DNA of 64,000 bases from assembly GCA_001899205.1 (NCBI GenBank), contig MKVL01000013.1:83150-147149 (forward strand). Direction: 5' to 3'. A program made the translations under genes and the position numbers. Below are positions 61,434-64,000 of this stretch, piece after piece (position 1 is the stretch's first letter; each line of letters starts with the position of its first letter). Under the pieces are notes generated by a model that was not told the origin of the DNA, did not search any database, and saw only the letters and a program-made list of their open reading frames with translations. This DNA is from Mesorhizobium sp. 65-26. Lineage in GTDB: Bacteria; Pseudomonadota; Alphaproteobacteria; Rhizobiales; Rhizobiaceae.

Positions 61434-62093
61434 GTGCCGTCAGGCTATACATTCGTCATTGCCGACGACCATCCGCTGTTTCGTGGAGCGCTGAGGGAGG
61501 CGCTGGCCGGCCTGGGTGATGTCGCGACCATCCACGAGGCCGGCGATTTCGAGAGCGCCAAGGCGCTCGTCGTCGCCGGCGAGGATGTCGATCTCGTCCT
61601 GCTGGATCTGTCCATGCCTGGCGCCAGCGGCCTGTCCGGGCTGATATCGCTGCGCGGCATCCACCCGGCCGTGCCGATGATGGTGGTCTCTGCGCATGAC
61701 GATCCGGTGACCATTCGCCGGGCGCTCGATCTCGGCGCGTCGGGCTTCATTTCCAAGTCCGCGAGCATGGACGAGATCCGCCACGCCGTGCGCACGGTGC
61801 TGGCTGGCGACATTGCAGCGCCGGTGGGCATAGACCTCGGCGTCGAACGCGATCCCGAGATATCCGACCTGATCAAGCGTCTCCAGTCGCTGACGCCGCA
61901 GCAGACGCGCGTGCTCGGCATGCTGGCCGAGGGCCTGCTCAACAAGCAGATCGCCTACGAACTCGGCGTGTCGGAGGCGACGATCAAGGCGCATGTCTCC
62001 GCGATCCTGCAGAAGCTCGGCGTCGACAGCAGGACCCAGGCGGTGATCCTGCTGTCGAAGATCGGCGGCGATCCGTTGCAGGCCGCCAGCTGA
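61434..62093 (+). CDS. NarL/FixJ-type response regulator, orphan
   Basis: A 219-aa regulator. The receiver has IADDHPLFR, the phospho-acceptor in LVLLDLSMPGAS, and SKSASMDE as the Lys block. A GerE-type helix-turn-helix, LTPQQTRVLGMLAEGLLNKQ then IAYELGVSEATIKAHVSAIL, follows. No histidine kinase gene is adjacent. The start is GTG 61434. It is convergent with the dihydroxyacetone kinase gene. Confidence 0.9.
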   Translation: MPSGYTFVIADDHPLFRGALREALAGLGDVATIHEAGDFESAKALVVAGEDVDLVLLDLSMPGASGLSGLISLRGIHPAVPMMVVSAHDDPVTIRRALDLGASGFISKSASMDEIRHAVRTVLAGDIAAPVGIDLGVERDPEISDLIKRLQSLTPQQTRVLGMLAEGLLNKQIAYELGVSEATIKAHVSAILQKLGVDSRTQAVILLSKIGGDPLQAAS

Positions 62094-62103
62094 GCCTGGC
62101 GCC

Positions 62104-63801
62104 TCAGGCCCGACTGCTGATCGCCTGGGCGATGGCGCGCATCCAGATCGCAACCGCGACGGCGCCTCCGTCGGGAGTGCCGATAGCCCGGTCGCCGAGA
62201 TAACTTGCCCTGCCGAGTCGTGGTGACATCGAGGCGGTGGCCTCGGCCCCTGCCGCCGCGGCGTCCGCCGCCAGGGAGCAGCGTTCCCTGGGCGGCAGGC
62301 CGGCGGTCGATTTCAGCGAGCGAACCGCGGGCTCCAGGGCATCCACCATGGTGCGGTCGCCGGGCTTGGCACCGCCGGCTTCGGTAACGGCGGCGACGGC
62401 GAGTTCGAATGCTTCCACCCAGTTCTCGGCCGTCAGCGTTCGCTGCTGCGCAAGGTGGCGTCCGGCGCGTGCCAGGGCAATGGCGTAGAATGGCCCAGAA
62501 CTGCCGGCGATCGCGCGGCGCAAGGCCGTCGAGATGTCGAGGATTGCCCTTGACGGGCTTGACCAGGCCGATTCCGGCAGGGCGCGAACGGCTTGTGCGC
62601 CGCGCACCATGCTCGCGCCCAGATCGCCGTCACCCGCCTTGCTGTCGAGGTCGGTCAGCTGGACCTCGGCTGCCTCCAGAGCGTCCGCCGCTGCCATGAT
62701 GATGCCGCGCAGGCTGGAATCGGCCGCATCCAGATGTGTCTCGGCCGGACCGGCGATTGGTGCGGTGGCGGCGATGATCGACCGGCTGGCTGGAATGTGT
62801 CCGGAGCCCGGCCACGCACTCGCCTCCGTGGGGGCATCGAGGAACTGCAGCTCGTTGCCGTCGAGCTTCAGCACGGAAAGCGAACAGCCAGGCATTTCGA
62901 GGGCCGTCAGCAGGTTGTCGTTCCAGGCGCGTTCGATCGTGATGCCGCGCTGGCGCAGGACAGCCAGCGCATGACGCGCCACGATGGCGAGCTCCAGGGG
63001 CGGCGTCGCGCCGAGGCCGTTGACGAGCAGCGCGACGCGATCTCCCGTCTGGAGCCCGCACTCCTCGGCGATCCTGGCGATCATCTGTTCGACCAGCTCA
63101 TTCGCCGGCCTGATCTCTCCGCGCTCGACACCCTTCTCGCCGTGAATTCCGAGACCCAGCTCGATCTCGCGTTCGCCCAGCGTGAAGCCCGGCTTGCCTG
63201 CGGTGGGGACGGTGCAGGCGCCAAGCGCGACACCCATCGTGCCGATCCGGGCAGCCGCGGATCGCGCCTTTTCCGACACCACGGCCAAGGGGAGGGCAGC
63301 CGCCGCCGCGGCTCCGGCGATCTTGTGGACGAGAACCGTGCCGGCGATGCCGCGCCGCCTTTCCGGGGCGACGACGCCCGCGAGGGCGACGTCGTCGGCC
63401 ACCACGGCTATCTCGACAGGGATTCCCTCCGCTCGCGCGAGTTCCGCGGCAATGCCGAAATTCAGGCGGTCGCCGGTGTAGTTCTTGATGATGAGCAGGG
63501 CGCCGGCCGGTCCGGCGGTCGCGCGGATCGCCGCGAGGACTGCATCCGAGCTGGGCGAGGTGAACACGTCCCCCGTCACCGCCGCGCTCAGCATGCCCGG
63601 TCCGACATAGCCCGCGTGAGCCGGTTCATGCCCGGCGCCGCCGCCGGAGATCACCGCCACGGGCCGCTCCGCGACGGCCGGCAGGCCGGCGCGCAGGGCG
63701 ACATTCTCGGTATCCAGAAGCGCAAGGTGCGGCGTCAGGTCGGCGATGCCCTCGAGCATCTCGCGAACGACGTTACGCGGGTCGTTGATCAATTTCTTCA
63801 T
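62104..63801 (-). CDS. Dihydroxyacetone kinase, fused DhaK-DhaL type
   Basis: A 565-aa ATP-dependent kinase. The DhaK half has MKKLINDPRNVVREMLEGI, SGGGAGHEPAHAGYVGPGML and the substrate His in LGLGIHGEKGVERGE. The DhaL half has LDSKAGDGDLGASMVRGAQA (Mg-ATP Asp cluster) and GDRTMVDALEPAV. It phosphorylates dihydroxyacetone or related trioses with ATP, unlike the PTS form. ATG 63801 is the family start. The downstream aminotransferase is transcribed in the same direction and ends 5 bp before it. Confidence 0.9.
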   Translation of the reverse strand: MKKLINDPRNVVREMLEGIADLTPHLALLDTENVALRAGLPAVAERPVAVISGGGAGHEPAHAGYVGPGMLSAAVTGDVFTSPSSDAVLAAIRATAGPAGALLIIKNYTGDRLNFGIAAELARAEGIPVEIAVVADDVALAGVVAPERRRGIAGTVLVHKIAGAAAAAALPLAVVSEKARSAAARIGTMGVALGACTVPTAGKPGFTLGEREIELGLGIHGEKGVERGEIRPANELVEQMIARIAEECGLQTGDRVALLVNGLGATPPLELAIVARHALAVLRQRGITIERAWNDNLLTALEMPGCSLSVLKLDGNELQFLDAPTEASAWPGSGHIPASRSIIAATAPIAGPAETHLDAADSSLRGIIMAAADALEAAEVQLTDLDSKAGDGDLGASMVRGAQAVRALPESAWSSPSRAILDISTALRRAIAGSSGPFYAIALARAGRHLAQQRTLTAENWVEAFELAVAAVTEAGGAKPGDRTMVDALEPAVRSLKSTAGLPPRERCSLAADAAAAGAEATASMSPRLGRASYLGDRAIGTPDGGAVAVAIWMRAIAQAISSRA

Positions 63802-63806
63802 GGCGT

Positions 63807-64000
63807 TCAGGCGACCTTCCTGAGGAAATCGACAAGGCGGTGGGCGCCTTCCTGGATGAGCTTTGGATCGACCGCGAAACATACCCGCAGATAGGCCTCG
63901 CCGCCACGGCCGAAGGCCGAGCCTGGAGCCACGCCGACGCCCGCCTCGCGCAGGATGCGCCGCGCCATGTCGTAGCCACTGTTCATGCCGTGGACCGAGA
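63807..64000 (-). CDS. Class I aminotransferase, C-terminal part (cut by window edge)
   Basis: The minus strand from 64000 to the stop at 63807-63809 encodes MARRILREAGVGVAPGSAFG followed by RGGEAYLRVCFAVDPKLIQE and GAHRLVDFLRKVA. The GVAPGSAFG...YLRVCFA segment is the C-terminal substrate-binding end of class I PLP aminotransferases. The gene starts beyond the window. Five bases separate it from the kinase start, so they probably share an operon. Confidence 0.82.
   Translation of the reverse strand, partial: SVHGMNSGYDMARRILREAGVGVAPGSAFGRGGEAYLRVCFAVDPKLIQEGAHRLVDFLRKVA

Overview
The window looks like the chromosome of a Mesorhizobium or a close relative (Alphaproteobacteria, Rhizobiales). 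The evidence is its high GC, a GcrA cell-cycle regulator, a SAM-II riboswitch in front of metZ, a chvE-gguABC sugar locus with divergent gbpR, the long rhizobial type of dCTP deaminase, and a luxR-luxI-crotonase quorum-sensing locus. All family names come from reading motifs in the sequence; no database search was run.

Layout. 0-24.6 kb is core chromosome: an Rrf2 regulator with a palindromic operator, a periplasmic solute-binding protein, luxR-luxI-crotonase, a phosphate block (ppk2, phoR, phoU) with a Pho-box-like site but no pst genes or phoB beside it, gcrA, argD-argF-hslO, apaG, a GT21-like glycosyltransferase, SAM-II-controlled metZ, dcd, the chvE-gguAB/gguC sugar transport and metabolism locus with gbpR, and three small secreted proteins.

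24.65-47.47 kb is an integrated element of about 22.8 kb. A complete tRNA-Gly(CCC) gene stands at its right end (47420-47493, minus strand). A 48-bp exact copy of that tRNA's 3' part (anticodon stem-loop through CCA) stands at the left end (24648-24695). A tyrosine recombinase with an overlapping AlpA/excisionase-like gene lies just inside the right end. The cargo is defence: a HipBA-type toxin-antitoxin pair, an XRE regulator with a coupled 62-aa protein, a DUF2293 protein, a complete type I Zorya system (zorABCD), and a divergent five-gene type I restriction-modification operon in which a DUF3883 nuclease-like gene and a GIY-YIG-like gene sit between hsdS and hsdR. The right third has only two tiny coupled genes, and also holds a 22-bp palindrome, a cluster of GTCAAC/GTTGAC motifs with three copies on an exact 10-bp period, and a nested inverted repeat. 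I see no relaxase, conjugation genes or transposase, so the element looks like a tRNA-targeted genomic island that excises but does not transfer itself.

47.5-64 kb is core chromosome again: cell-envelope genes (an LpxL-like acyltransferase, three glycosyltransferase-like proteins, a radical SAM protein with an apparent N-terminal SPASM-like domain), an OmpR-type two-component system, a lipoprotein, an Omp25-like barrel, a histone-deacetylase-family amidohydrolase divergent from a MATE exporter, pyrD with a DUF952 gene, an orphan NarL-type response regulator, a fused dihydroxyacetone kinase, and the end of a class I aminotransferase cut by the window edge.

How the parts work together: zorABCD and hsdMS-DUF3883-GIY-hsdR are arranged back to back around one 243-bp spacer (35421-35663). 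Start and stop codons overlap at nearly every internal junction of both operons, so the island appears to be a compact two-layer anti-phage module, with hipBA and the recombinase genes providing maintenance and mobility.
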